This document shows positions 25,156 through 33,481 of a stretch of DNA of 64,000 bases, one piece after another. The stretch is taken from contig NZ_QLLT01000012.1 of assembly GCF_003259315.1 (NCBI RefSeq), forward strand, positions 62,001-126,000, written 5' to 3'. The translations under genes and the position numbers were made by a program. How positions within the stretch are numbered: the stretch's first letter is position 1; each line of letters starts with the position of its first letter. This DNA comes from Kitasatospora sp. SolWspMP-SS2h (GTDB lineage: Bacteria > Actinomycetota > Actinomycetes > Streptomycetales > Streptomycetaceae). The notes below the pieces were generated by a model that did not search any database, was not told the origin of the DNA, and saw nothing but the letters and a program-made list of their open reading frames with translations.

Positions 25156-26315
25156 GCCGCCTCCCTCACTGCCTCGGCGATGCGCTCCGCGACCAGCGGA
25201 GCGGTGGAGAACCCGCTGCCGCCGCAGGCGGCGCGGGTCCACAGGCCCGGGGAGACCCGGGCCAGCAGCGGGCCGCCGGTGGCGGCGTCCGCGGTGTAGT
25301 GGCAGACCCGGACGCCCGCCACGGGGTAGCGCTCCAGGTCGGGCAGGACGCCCTCGGCGGCCAGCCGGTCCAGGTACGGGCGCTGGTCCTCGCCGCCGCT
25401 GTCGGTGTCCGCGACGGGGCGGCACACCGTGTCGGAGCTGAGCTTGAGCAGGGTGCCCGCGCCGGGCGGCAGCACCCAGCCGCGGCCCTCGCGGCCGAGG
25501 CCGCCCGCGGTGGGGGCGGTGTCCCAGCGGTCGCCGCCGGCCGGCCGGCCCAGGTAGAGCATGGTCTGCCGGTACAGGGTGACGGGGCTGTCGGCGAGCC
25601 GGCGCGTCCACGGGCCGCCGGCCAGCAGGGCCAGGTCGCCGCGGAGCACCTCGCCGGTGTCCAGCACGATCCGCCCGGAGCCGGTGAACACCGAGCGGAC
25701 GGTGCTGTGCGGGCGCAGCGCCACCCCCGGCCGGGCGGTCAGCCAGCGGACGGCGGCGCGCAGCACCCGGTCGGCGAGCAGCACGCCGCCGGTGCGCTCG
25801 CGCACCCCGACGGTGCCGGGCGGCAGGCCCAGCGGCGGGAGGTCGACCGGCGCGGGCAGGTCGACCGGGACGCCCGCCCGCCCGGCCGCGGCGAGCAGTT
25901 CGTCGAGGCGGTCCGCGGGGTGGGCGGTCAGGACCCCGACCCGGCGGTACAGCGCGGTGCCGAGCAGGGTCTCCAGCTCCTCCCAGTGGCGGTGCGCGGC
26001 GAGCCGGCGGGCGGTGCCGTCGGGGTCGCCGGGCAGCAGGGTGCGCAGGGCGCGGTGCTGGTCGTGCGAGGTGGCGTCGGGGTTGGGCAGCGGGCCGCGC
26101 TCCAGCACGGTGACCCGGTGCCCGGCCCGGGCGCAGGCGACGGCGGTGAGCAGCCCGGTGACGCCCGCGCCGACCACCAGCACGTGGGCGGCGGCGCTGC
26201 CGGTGGTGCCGCCGTCCGCGCTGCCCGCGCTGCCGGTGGTGCCGCCGTCCGCCCGGGCGGTGCCGCCCGTCCCGCCGGTGGTGCCGCTGTCCGCCCGGGC
26301 GGCGGCGGTGCTCAC
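25152..26315 (-). CDS. FAD-dependent amino-acid-oxidase-like protein (DAO family)
   Basis: A 387-residue DAO-family flavoprotein with HVLVVGAGVTGLLTAVACARAG (FAD binding, starting near residue 36) and a C-terminal ACGGSGFSTAPLVAERIAEAV. Before it is a low-complexity Gly/Thr/Ser/Ala tail of about 35 residues, encoded by near-duplicated DNA. In triacsin- and s56-p1-type pathways a glycine-oxidase-like enzyme next to the N-hydroxylase and cupin-MetRS cleaves the lysine-amino acid hydrazine to release the small hydrazine acid. This gene's position between MFS and MetRS-like, with GTGA overlap, argues for that role (inference). The GTG at 26315 was chosen for the overlap; the frame stays open upstream inside the MetRS gene. 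Confidence 0.9.
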   Translation of the reverse strand: MSTAAARADSGTTGGTGGTARADGGTTGSAGSADGGTTGSAAAHVLVVGAGVTGLLTAVACARAGHRVTVLERGPLPNPDATSHDQHRALRTLLPGDPDGTARRLAAHRHWEELETLLGTALYRRVGVLTAHPADRLDELLAAAGRAGVPVDLPAPVDLPPLGLPPGTVGVRERTGGVLLADRVLRAAVRWLTARPGVALRPHSTVRSVFTGSGRIVLDTGEVLRGDLALLAGGPWTRRLADSPVTLYRQTMLYLGRPAGGDRWDTAPTAGGLGREGRGWVLPPGAGTLLKLSSDTVCRPVADTDSGGEDQRPYLDRLAAEGVLPDLERYPVAGVRVCHYTADAATGGPLLARVSPGLWTRAACGGSGFSTAPLVAERIAEAVREAA

Positions 26316-27859
26316 CGTCCGCCGCCGCGCACGCGGGTCGCCAGCCGGGGCAGGGCGCGGGGCAGGGCGGTGGTGGCGGTCGGTTCGGCGGGGATGGCGG
26401 GGTCGGGCAGGGCCTCGGCCCCGAGGTCGACCAGCAGCGGGGCGGCGCAGCGCAGGAACAGGTCGAGTTCGTGCCAGAAGTCGCCCGCGTCCGCGTCGGT
26501 GACCTCCCAGCGGTCGAGCCGGCCGAGCTGTTCGGTGAGGGTGAACGCGGCGGCGCTGAGGCTGAAGCGGCGCGGGCGCAGGGCGGCCGCGAAGCGTTCG
26601 GCGATCAGGGCGGCGGCGTGCCGGGAGCGGTCGCTGACCGGCAGCGGGCCGCGGTCGAGGTACGCCTCGGCCTTGGCGGCGACCCGGTTCCACGGTTCGA
26701 CCAGGCGCTGGCCGCAGACCCGGTCCATGGCGGCGCGGGTGAAGTTGGTGCGCTGGAAGTCCGGTCCGGTGACGGCCAGGTAGTAGCGGGCCAGGTCGCG
26801 CGGGACTTCGGCGGTGAGCTGGCGTCCGGTGACGACGTGGCCGCGGCTGGTGGAGAACTTGTCGCTGTCGAGCTCGTAGAACTCGTTGGTGACGAAGTGC
26901 GCGGGCAGGGCGAGGCCGCCGAGGGCCAGCAGCATGGCGGTGCCGGCCAGCGCGAAGGCGAAGCTGGCGTCGGAGCCGAAGAAGTAGACCACTTCGGGTC
27001 CGGCCTCCAACGCCCAGTGCCGTTCCTCGTCGCCGGGCACCTCGCCGCGCGACTCGGCGGCCAGTGCGATGGCGTGCAGGCTCCAGGCGACCGTCTCGGT
27101 GTCGGAGTACAGCACCTGGCCGGGGGTCTCGGCGAACGGGGCGGGGATGCCCCAGTCGATCGGCAGGGTGATCGGGTAGTCGGGCAGCCGGCGGGCCATC
27201 AGCTCCTCGACCAGTTGGGCGAGCCGGGGCCGCATGGTGGGGGCGAGCCGGGCGAAGTGGCTGGCGAGGGCGGCCCGGTGCTCCTCCAGCGGCAGGACCA
27301 GGACCTCCTTCTCCCGCAGTTCGACCGGGAGTTCGGGGTGCCGGGTGGAGCGCGGGCCGAGCAGTTCGCCGGAGGCGATCCAGTGGCCGCAGTTCTCGCA
27401 CAGCCCGGCGCAGCCCTCGGCCAGGCAGACCGGGCAGCCGCCGCGGACGTAGGCGTCGGTGAGGTACTCGCCGGTGGCCGGCAGGTACGGGAAGCGCACC
27501 TTGCGCAGCCGCAGGTGCCCCTCGCCGTGCAGCCGCTCGAAGAAGGTGCGGACGGTCTTCAGGTAGCGCTCGTCGAAGCGGACGAAGCCGTCGGGGACGA
27601 TGCCGGCCGCGGCCAGGGTGGCCTCGACCTGTTCGGCGGCGCGCAGCCGCAGTTCCTCGGGGGCCTCGCCGAGCCGGCGGGCGGTGGTGACGATGTAGTT
27701 CTGGGTGAAGTGGACGCCGGTGCCGAACAGGCTGTCGCGGCCGGTGGCGCGGGCGTAGCGGGCGCAGACGTCGGCGGAGAGGAACGGCCCGGCCAGGTGG
27801 CCCAGGTGCAGGTCACCGTTGGCGGTGGGGCCGGGGGCGATCACCAGCAGCGCGGCCAT
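26312..27859 (-). CDS. Methionyl-tRNA-synthetase-like enzyme without a cupin domain
   Basis: A 515-residue class I synthetase homologue. The HIGH motif is HLGH (residues 18-21), the KMSKS loop is KFSTS (near residue 332) and there is a zinc knuckle CPVC...CENC. Length is near that of a MetRS core without a tRNA-editing or C-terminal dimerisation extension. In hydrazine pathways (Spb40, Tri28, PyrN) a MetRS-like domain activates an amino acid with ATP and hands it to hydroxylysine, assisted by a fused cupin. Here no cupin is present in the chain. It is flanked by the DAO-like oxidase and the N-hydroxylase, so a housekeeping MetRS role is very unlikely. Confidence 0.92.
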   Translation of the reverse strand: MAALLVIAPGPTANGDLHLGHLAGPFLSADVCARYARATGRDSLFGTGVHFTQNYIVTTARRLGEAPEELRLRAAEQVEATLAAAGIVPDGFVRFDERYLKTVRTFFERLHGEGHLRLRKVRFPYLPATGEYLTDAYVRGGCPVCLAEGCAGLCENCGHWIASGELLGPRSTRHPELPVELREKEVLVLPLEEHRAALASHFARLAPTMRPRLAQLVEELMARRLPDYPITLPIDWGIPAPFAETPGQVLYSDTETVAWSLHAIALAAESRGEVPGDEERHWALEAGPEVVYFFGSDASFAFALAGTAMLLALGGLALPAHFVTNEFYELDSDKFSTSRGHVVTGRQLTAEVPRDLARYYLAVTGPDFQRTNFTRAAMDRVCGQRLVEPWNRVAAKAEAYLDRGPLPVSDRSRHAAALIAERFAAALRPRRFSLSAAAFTLTEQLGRLDRWEVTDADAGDFWHELDLFLRCAAPLLVDLGAEALPDPAIPAEPTATTALPRALPRLATRVRGGGR

Positions 27860-29139
27860 CAGCGGGCACCGGCCGGGGCGAGGCCGTGGCGCTCCAGCAG
27901 GTCGCCGGTGATGTCGCGGGCCCGGTGGGCGAGCACGCTGATCAGCGAGTCGGCGATGCCGTGGGTGGCCTCGTTGACGCCCTGGAGGTAGAGCGCGGCG
28001 TCGGTGCCGGTGCCCAGGTCGACCCGGTAGTCGCGGCTGACGGTGACATCGGACAGGCCGGTCTTCCCGGTCAGCTCCCGGACCAGGGACGGCATCCGGC
28101 TGTCGTAGCCGGTGCCGAGCAGGACCAGGTCGCAGCGGAGTTCGGTGACCTTGCCGGTGCGCCGGTCGCGCAGGTCGAGGACCACCTCGCCGTCCTCCTC
28201 GCGGGCGGCGAGCACCTCGGTCATCGCCCGGACCTCGGCCCGGCCGGTGCCGATCATCTTCTCCCGGTAGAGCAGCATGTACAGCTCGTCCAGGAACGGC
28301 GGGGCGAGGGCCGCGTAGTTGGTGAACCGCATCTCGTCGAGGAGCTGGGCGCGGGTCTCGGCGGGGGCGTCGAAGAACTCGTCGACGAAGGACGGGTAGA
28401 ACAGCTCATTGACGAACTTGCTGGTCTGGTAGTTCTGCAGGCCGATCGAGCGGACCAGCATGGTGACGGTGGAGTTCGGCAGGTTCTCGTACAGCGCCAT
28501 GAACATCTCGGCGGCGCTCTGCGCGCCGCCGACCACCACGGTGCGCAGCGGGGCGTCCTTGTCGACGGCGTTGATCCGGCTGCGGAAGCGGGCGCTGTGG
28601 ATGAGCTTCTCGGCGGGCAGGTCGGCGAAGACCTCCGGGATGTGCATGTCGCGCCCGGCGCCGACGACCAGGTCGCGGCAGCGGACGGTGTCGCCGTCGG
28701 CGAGGGTGACCTGCCAGCCGATCAGCCGGCCGTCGGCGTCGTGGCGCGGCTCGGTGGCGGTGACCCGGGCGTCGTAGCGGATGCGCACCTTCTCCAGCGA
28801 GCGGGCCACCCACTGGAGGTAGTCGGAGAACTCCCAGCGGTGCGGGTGGAAGGTGCCCAGGTTGATGAACTGGTCGAGCCGGTCGTGCTGGTGCAGGAAG
28901 TTGAGGAACGAGAAGCGGCTGCGCGGGTCGCGCAGCGTCACCAGGTCCTTCAGGAAGGACACCTGGCTGCGGGCCCAGGGCATCAGCAGGTCGCGCTGCC
29001 ACTTGATGTCCGGGGCCTGCTCCAGCAGCAGGGTGCGCTCGGCCAGTTCGGCCGATCCGCTCTCCTCGATCGCGGCGGCGAGGGCCAGGTTCGCCGGGCC
29101 GGCGCCGATCGCCAGTACGCCCACCTCTAGGTCAGCCAC
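27859..29139 (-). CDS. L-lysine/L-ornithine N-monooxygenase
   Basis: A 426-residue flavin N-hydroxylase of the IucD/SidA/PvdA family. It has the FAD site AIGAGPANLALAAAIE (from about residue 11), substrate-side FLKDLVTLRDPRSRFSFLNFLHQ, NADPH site VVVGGAQSAAEMF and C-terminal LLGTGYDSRMPSL. No siderophore synthetase is encoded nearby. It starts the minus-strand operon and overlaps the MetRS-like gene by 1 bp, so it most likely supplies N-hydroxylysine for N-N bond formation. The GTG start has a strong GAGGGGGAG ribosome site. Lysine rather than ornithine is inferred from the pathway analogy only. Confidence 0.94.
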   Translation of the reverse strand: MADLEVGVLAIGAGPANLALAAAIEESGSAELAERTLLLEQAPDIKWQRDLLMPWARSQVSFLKDLVTLRDPRSRFSFLNFLHQHDRLDQFINLGTFHPHRWEFSDYLQWVARSLEKVRIRYDARVTATEPRHDADGRLIGWQVTLADGDTVRCRDLVVGAGRDMHIPEVFADLPAEKLIHSARFRSRINAVDKDAPLRTVVVGGAQSAAEMFMALYENLPNSTVTMLVRSIGLQNYQTSKFVNELFYPSFVDEFFDAPAETRAQLLDEMRFTNYAALAPPFLDELYMLLYREKMIGTGRAEVRAMTEVLAAREEDGEVVLDLRDRRTGKVTELRCDLVLLGTGYDSRMPSLVRELTGKTGLSDVTVSRDYRVDLGTGTDAALYLQGVNEATHGIADSLISVLAHRARDITGDLLERHGLAPAGAR

Positions 29140-29154
29140 ATTCTCCCCCTCGGG

Positions 29155-29184
29155 AATTCGGTCGAACTCGGTTGAACTCGGTTT
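29155..29184. repeat. Three 10-bp direct repeats before the N-N operon
   Basis: AATTCGGTCG, AACTCGGTTG and AACTCGGTTT follow one another without gaps 16-45 bp upstream of the operon's first start codon, just beyond its ribosome site. A regulatory-protein site or a leader RNA element is possible. The 10-bp period does not match the 11-bp SARP pattern seen at 7.25 kb. Confidence 0.6.
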
Positions 29185-29200
29185 CGTCCAGGGCCGGTTG

Positions 29201-29242
29201 TCGTGTCGGCAGCGCGGCGTCGTCGTGTCGGCATCGCGGCGT
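29201..29242. repeat. 20-bp direct repeat, 22-bp period, in the operon leader
   Basis: TCGTGTCGGCAGCGCGGCGT at 29201-29220 recurs with one change at 29223-29242. A TAGATT -10-like element on the minus strand lies further upstream (complement of 29267-29272), which would put the repeat inside the leader transcript. Role unknown. Confidence 0.6.
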
Positions 29243-29331
29243 GGTCGCGGCGTCGTCGCGTCGAGGAATCTAGGAAGCCGGGCTTCCCGGGGGGTAGGGC
29301 GCGTTTCCCGGCGGCGGGGGAAATTCCGGAC

Positions 29332-29386
29332 GGGAACGCCGGAGGGGCCCCGGGGGAGCTTCCCCCGGGGCCCCTCCGGCGTTCCC
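29332..29386. terminator. 26-bp perfect hairpin terminator
   Basis: Arms 29332-29357 and 29361-29386 are perfectly complementary with a 3-base loop, one of the strongest hairpins in the window. It begins at the stop codon of the secreted propeller gene and separates that gene from the N-N operon transcribed in the same direction. Confidence 0.85.
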
Positions 29387-30789
29387 TACTTGCGGGTGAT
29401 GCGCAGCACGCCGGTCTCGGTGCCCTGGTAGAGGGTGCCGTCGGGCGCGGTGGTGCCGGTCATCTGGAGCGGGTTGTACAGCAGTCCGATGCCGAAGGCG
29501 GTGCTGGTGAGCTTGGCGCCGGTGGCCGGGTCGATCACGGCGTGCGCGTAGGTGGCGAAGGTCTGCGCGCCGATCGAGTCGGTCGGGCCGCTGACGGTGG
29601 CGGTGTAGATCAGGTTGTCGCCGAGCGAGAGCCGGGGCAGCGCCGCCGACTTGACGTCGCTCTCCCAGACGGTGGCGCAGCCGGTGCCGCTCCCGTTCAG
29701 GTCGATCCGGGCCAGGCCGCCCTGGTAGGAGGCCGAGGACGGGACGCTGGCGGGCGCGCCCTCGGGCAGCGCCGGGTACGGGTAGCCGTAGGTGTTGGTG
29801 ACGAACACGCTGCGGCCGGAGGCGATCACCGCGTCCTCGGTGCCGCTGGCGGCCCACTTGGTGAGCACTGGCGTGGTGCAGACCGGCGCCGGTCCGGCGT
29901 CGACCCTGTAGACCAGCAGGTTCTCGTGCGGGGCGGCGTTGTCGGTGAGGGCGACGTACTCGGTGCCGTCGCCGGGACCGAAGAAGCTGGGCGTGGCGCC
30001 GGTGCCCCAGCTGAGCTGGCCGGGCTTGCGGCCGGGGCCGCGGTCGTAGGGGGCGCGCCACTGCACGACGGGCGTGCCGTCGGCGGCCTGGCCGAGCAGG
30101 TAGAGGGCGTGGTCGGTGGCGACGGCGGTGTGGCCGGGGACGGTGGAGATGCTGTTGGCGACGCCCTCGCCGGTGGCCAGGGTGCGCACCGCGCCGGTGG
30201 CGGTGTCGGCGGTGCCGATCACGCCGCCGCCTGTGGCGAACCACACCCTGCCGTCCCAGCCGGGGCTGAGGCCGACGATGTTGTCGCCGGACGGGACGGC
30301 GCCGGCCAGCGGGGTGCTCTGGTCGACGGTCAACTGCCAGCCGCTGCCCGCCCGGTGGTGGCCGATCCGGAGCAGGTTGTCGTTGCCGTCGACTCCCACC
30401 AGCCGGTCGTCCTGGTCCAGGTAGGCGTACACGCCGCCGAACAGCGCGCCCTTGGGCAGCTCCAGCGAGGCGAGGTCCTTGCCGCTGGCCGGGTCGAGCA
30501 GGTGCACGGTCGGGGTCTGGCCGAAGATCGTGGTGCAGAGCGCGACGGGGTAGCCGTCCCGGCCGACGGTGACGGTCGGGCAGGCCGAGGCGAGCGCGGT
30601 GCGGCTCCAGTTGACGGCGCCGGTGCCGGGCCCGGCGTACGGGGTGGTGTCGCTGGACGCCGAGTCGCCGTGCATGCCGGCGTTGCCGTTCGGGGCGGTC
30701 GCCGGGTTCTGCGGCGGCAGCGGCCCGAAGGCGGTGGCGGCGAGCGCGGCGGCCAGGGCGAGGGCGGGGAGCAGCAGTCGTGAGCGCAT
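29386..30789 (-). CDS. Secreted beta-propeller-like protein
   Basis: A 467-residue protein with a cleavable signal peptide (MRSRLLLPALALAAALAATAFG) and repeated WD/PQQ-like blades containing GxDG and Asp/Trp motifs (for example LVGVDGNDNLLRIG and SPGWDGRVWFATGGG). There is no lipobox. It is probably an extracellular or cell-wall-associated propeller; ligand or enzymatic role cannot be assigned. The ATG at 30789 is chosen because the signal peptide begins there and AAGGAC lies upstream. It is divergent from hemC. Confidence 0.85.
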   Translation of the reverse strand: MRSRLLLPALALAAALAATAFGPLPPQNPATAPNGNAGMHGDSASSDTTPYAGPGTGAVNWSRTALASACPTVTVGRDGYPVALCTTIFGQTPTVHLLDPASGKDLASLELPKGALFGGVYAYLDQDDRLVGVDGNDNLLRIGHHRAGSGWQLTVDQSTPLAGAVPSGDNIVGLSPGWDGRVWFATGGGVIGTADTATGAVRTLATGEGVANSISTVPGHTAVATDHALYLLGQAADGTPVVQWRAPYDRGPGRKPGQLSWGTGATPSFFGPGDGTEYVALTDNAAPHENLLVYRVDAGPAPVCTTPVLTKWAASGTEDAVIASGRSVFVTNTYGYPYPALPEGAPASVPSSASYQGGLARIDLNGSGTGCATVWESDVKSAALPRLSLGDNLIYTATVSGPTDSIGAQTFATYAHAVIDPATGAKLTSTAFGIGLLYNPLQMTGTTAPDGTLYQGTETGVLRITRK

Positions 30790-31177
30790 GGCAGGTCCTT
30801 GTTCCGGGAGTCGGACGTGTTCCGCCGGGAGCGGAAGGGGAGGACGCCGAACGGCACCGGGGCAGGAAGGCGCGGAGCCGCTCGGCGGAGTGCGTGAGCG
30901 GCCCTCGGCAGGAGGGAGGGGAACGGGCCGCGTCAGCCGACGCGGCGACACCCCGTCGTGGTGGCACGGCCATGGTCGACATGGCGGCGGCTCACCAGCA
31001 GGGTCATGTCAGGCACCCTAGCGCCGGCACCCCGCCCCCCGCCGCCCCCGTCCCACCCCTCGGACGGCCCCGTCCCCCGCCTCCCGTCCCGGTGCTTCCC
31101 GACATTCGGTCGGAAACCGGACCGCTCGCGCGGCGCTAACATACCGTCAGAGTGAGCGTTCCCGACGGGAGTTGACG
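30790..31177. other. 388-bp divergent intergenic region
   Basis: Contains the leaders of the propeller gene and hemC. A C-rich tract lies at about 31025-31090, and a -10-like TAACAT at 31137-31142 points toward hemC. No convincing coding frame, since the open frames lack ribosome sites. Confidence 0.5.
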
Positions 31178-32104
31178 ATGGTCGAACTGGTGGTGGGGTC
31201 GCGCGCCAGCCAGCTGGCGCGGGCCCAGGTCAAGGAGTTCCTCGCCCCGCTGCGCGAGCGCTTCCCGGACGTCGTGTTCCGCCACCGGGTGATCCTGGAG
31301 GACGGCGACCTCGACCGGAAGTCCGACCTGCGCGCGGTCTCCGAACGCGGCGGCGGCGCCGCGTTCGCCGGACGGCAGGCCGCCGCCCTGCTCGGCGGCG
31401 AGGTCGACGTGGTCGTCCACTCCCTCAAGGACCTGCCCACCGCCGACCCCGACGGCCTGGTGCTGCTCCCCTCCCCGCCGCGCGCCGACGTCCGGGACGC
31501 CCTGTGCGGGGCCGCCCTCGCCGGCCTCCCGGCCGGTGCCCGGGTCGGCACCTCCGCCGCCCGCCGGATCGCCCAACTCCTGCACGTGCGGCCCGACCTG
31601 GCCCCCGAGCGGATCCGCGGCAACGTCCCGACCCGGCTGGCCCGGCTGCGCACCCTGGACGCGGTCGTCGTGGCCGCGGCCGGCCTGCACCGGCTCGGCC
31701 GCGCCGGGGAGGCCGCCGAGTTCCTCCCGCTCGACCGCTTCCCGCCCAGCCCCGGGCAGGGCGCCCTCGGCATCCAGGTCCGCGCCGACGACGCCGGGAC
31801 CCGCGAACTGCTCGCCGGCACCGGCGACCCCGGCACCGACGCCGAGGTCCGCGCCGAACGCGCCATGCTCGCCGAACTCCACGGCGGCTGCTCCGTCCCG
31901 GTCGGCGCCCTCGCCACCACCGCCGACGGCATCCTCACCCTGCACGGCCAGATCACCTCCCCCTGCGGCACCCGGCAGATCGAGGCCCGCCTCTCCGGCA
32001 CCCCCGTCGGCCCCGAGAAGCTCGGCCGCGCGGTGGCCGGCCTGCTCCTCGACCAGGACGCCGAGACCCTGCTGCGCGGACCGCGCCCGCGCCCGCTCGC
32101 CTGA
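31178..32104 (+). CDS. hemC: Porphobilinogen deaminase homologue (divergent, solitary)
   Basis: A 308-residue hydroxymethylbilane synthase homologue. It keeps the catalytic Asp block VDVVVHSLKDLPT, the Arg-rich substrate loop GTSAARRIAQL...RGNVPTRLARL, and the dipyrromethane-carrying Cys in GGCSVPVGA (about residue 240). The normally conserved K-G-L-F-T-K region is replaced by GGGAAFAGRQAAALL, and no other heme gene is adjacent. It is probably a second, diverged copy. Start: the ATG at 31178, 6 bp after GGGAG, rather than the TTG six bases earlier. Confidence 0.85.
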   Translation: MVELVVGSRASQLARAQVKEFLAPLRERFPDVVFRHRVILEDGDLDRKSDLRAVSERGGGAAFAGRQAAALLGGEVDVVVHSLKDLPTADPDGLVLLPSPPRADVRDALCGAALAGLPAGARVGTSAARRIAQLLHVRPDLAPERIRGNVPTRLARLRTLDAVVVAAAGLHRLGRAGEAAEFLPLDRFPPSPGQGALGIQVRADDAGTRELLAGTGDPGTDAEVRAERAMLAELHGGCSVPVGALATTADGILTLHGQITSPCGTRQIEARLSGTPVGPEKLGRAVAGLLLDQDAETLLRGPRPRPLA

Positions 32105-32172
32105 ACGGGCGCCGGAACGCACCGACCGATTGCCGCCAGCGCCCGGCGCCCGCCCGGACGAAGCTCGACGCC

Positions 32173-32919
32173 ATGGACAGCAACCGACTCGAAGGACACG
32201 TCGCCCTGGTGACCGGCGGCAGCCGGGGCATCGGCGCCGCCATCGCGCTGCGGCTCGCCGCGGAGGGCGCCGACGTCGCCCTGACCTACCGCCAGGACAC
32301 CGAACGGGCCGAACAGGTGGCCCGGGAGATCGAGGGACTGGGCCGCCGGGCCCTGGCGATCCGGGCCGACAGCGCGGACGAGGCGGCCCTGACCGGCGCG
32401 GTGGCCCGCACCGTGCGCACGCTCGGCCGGCTGGACGTGCTGGTCGGCAACGCGGCCGCCTTCCCCACCGGCCCGCTGGACGGGGTCGGCACGGCGCAGC
32501 TCGACGCCGTCCTGGCCGTCAACGTCCGCGCCCCGTTTCTGCTGGCCCGGGCCGCCGCGGCGCACCTGCCGGCGGGCGGCCGGATCATCGGCATCGGCAG
32601 CAACATCGCCGACCGGGTCCCCTTCCCCGGCCTCGCCCTGTACGCGATGACCAAGACCGCCCTGGTCGGCCTGACCAAGGGCCTGGCCCGCGAACTCGGC
32701 CCGCGCGGCATCACCGTCAACCTGGTCCACCCCGGCCCGACCGACACCGACGCCAACCCCGCCGACGGCCCCGGCGCCAGCGCGATCAGCGGCCTCACCG
32801 CCCTCGGCCGCTACGCCGCCCCCGCCGAGATCGCCGCCACCGTCGCCCACCTGGCCGGGCCCGACGCCGGGTACGTCACCGGCGCGGTGATCGCGGTGGA
32901 CGGCGGTTTCTCGGCCTGA
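32173..32919 (+). CDS. SDR-family oxidoreductase (FabG-like)
   Basis: A 248-residue classical short-chain dehydrogenase: cofactor motif TGGSRGIG (residues 14-21), GNAAA in place of NNAG, catalytic Ser in GIGSNIAD, and Tyr-x3-Lys in YAMTKTAL. C-terminal GYVTGAVIAVDGG is standard. NADP preference is suggested by the Arg after strand 2. It lies 68 bp downstream of hemC on the same strand. Substrate unknown. Confidence 0.92.
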   Translation: MDSNRLEGHVALVTGGSRGIGAAIALRLAAEGADVALTYRQDTERAEQVAREIEGLGRRALAIRADSADEAALTGAVARTVRTLGRLDVLVGNAAAFPTGPLDGVGTAQLDAVLAVNVRAPFLLARAAAAHLPAGGRIIGIGSNIADRVPFPGLALYAMTKTALVGLTKGLARELGPRGITVNLVHPGPTDTDANPADGPGASAISGLTALGRYAAPAEIAATVAHLAGPDAGYVTGAVIAVDGGFSA

Positions 32920-32985
32920 CCGCCCCGGCGCGGAGCGGGCGGTCCGATGCGGGCGGCCCAGCGCGGAGCGGGCGGCCCGGCGCGG

Positions 32986-33405
32986 TCAGAGCACCAGGTC
33001 GTCGTGCTCGTCGAAGATCCAGCCGTCCTCGTACAGCACCTCGAACAGGTGGCCGTCGGGGTCGGTGAAGTACCCGCTGTGTCCCCAGGGGTTCGGGCCG
33101 GCCGGGCGGGTGACGGCGGCGCCCAGCTCGGCGGCCCGGGCCATGACCCGGTACACCTCGTCGGCGCTGCGGGCCACGTACGCCAGGGCGAAACCGGCGA
33201 AGCCGCCCGGCCCCCGGTCGGGCAGCCCGGCGTCGGCCGCGAAGTCCGCCCGGGACTGGAACCCGACCGCGACGCCGCCCAGTTCGAACAGCGCGAACCC
33301 GTCCGAGCCCGCCGCGGACCGCCGCCAGCCCAGCTCCTGGTAGAACGCCACCGAGGCGGCGACGTCGCGCACCCCGAGCAGGATCAGGTTGAGTCGCTGT
33401 CGCAC
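32986..33405 (-). CDS. VOC-superfamily (glyoxalase-like) protein
   Basis: A 139-residue single-chain vicinal oxygen chelate protein with two beta-alpha-beta-beta-beta modules. NLILLGVRDVAASVAFYQELGW opens it and GHSGYFTDPDGHLFEVLYEDGW closes it with a metal-ligand Glu. The GTG at 33405 has GGAGGA 5 bp upstream, better than the ATG 42 bp further out. Function may be lyase, dioxygenase or binding protein. Confidence 0.87.
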   Translation of the reverse strand: MRQRLNLILLGVRDVAASVAFYQELGWRRSAAGSDGFALFELGGVAVGFQSRADFAADAGLPDRGPGGFAGFALAYVARSADEVYRVMARAAELGAAVTRPAGPNPWGHSGYFTDPDGHLFEVLYEDGWIFDEHDDLVL

Positions 33406-33481
33406 TGTCTTCCTCCGGTGGCCGTGTCCGGCGCGCCATCCTGCCACCCGCCGCCGACAGCCCCGCCCGGCGCCCGCGGGC

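Noticed and set aside
25152..27401. A single 749-residue fusion of MetRS region and DAO-like oxidase
   Set aside because: The upstream part is the wrong frame of the MetRS gene; the GTG at 26315 in a GTGA overlap is the natural start.
29201..29242. The 22-bp-period repeat as a SARP site for the N-N operon
   Set aside because: It differs from the CGGTCAG heptamer and lies downstream of the best -10 candidate.
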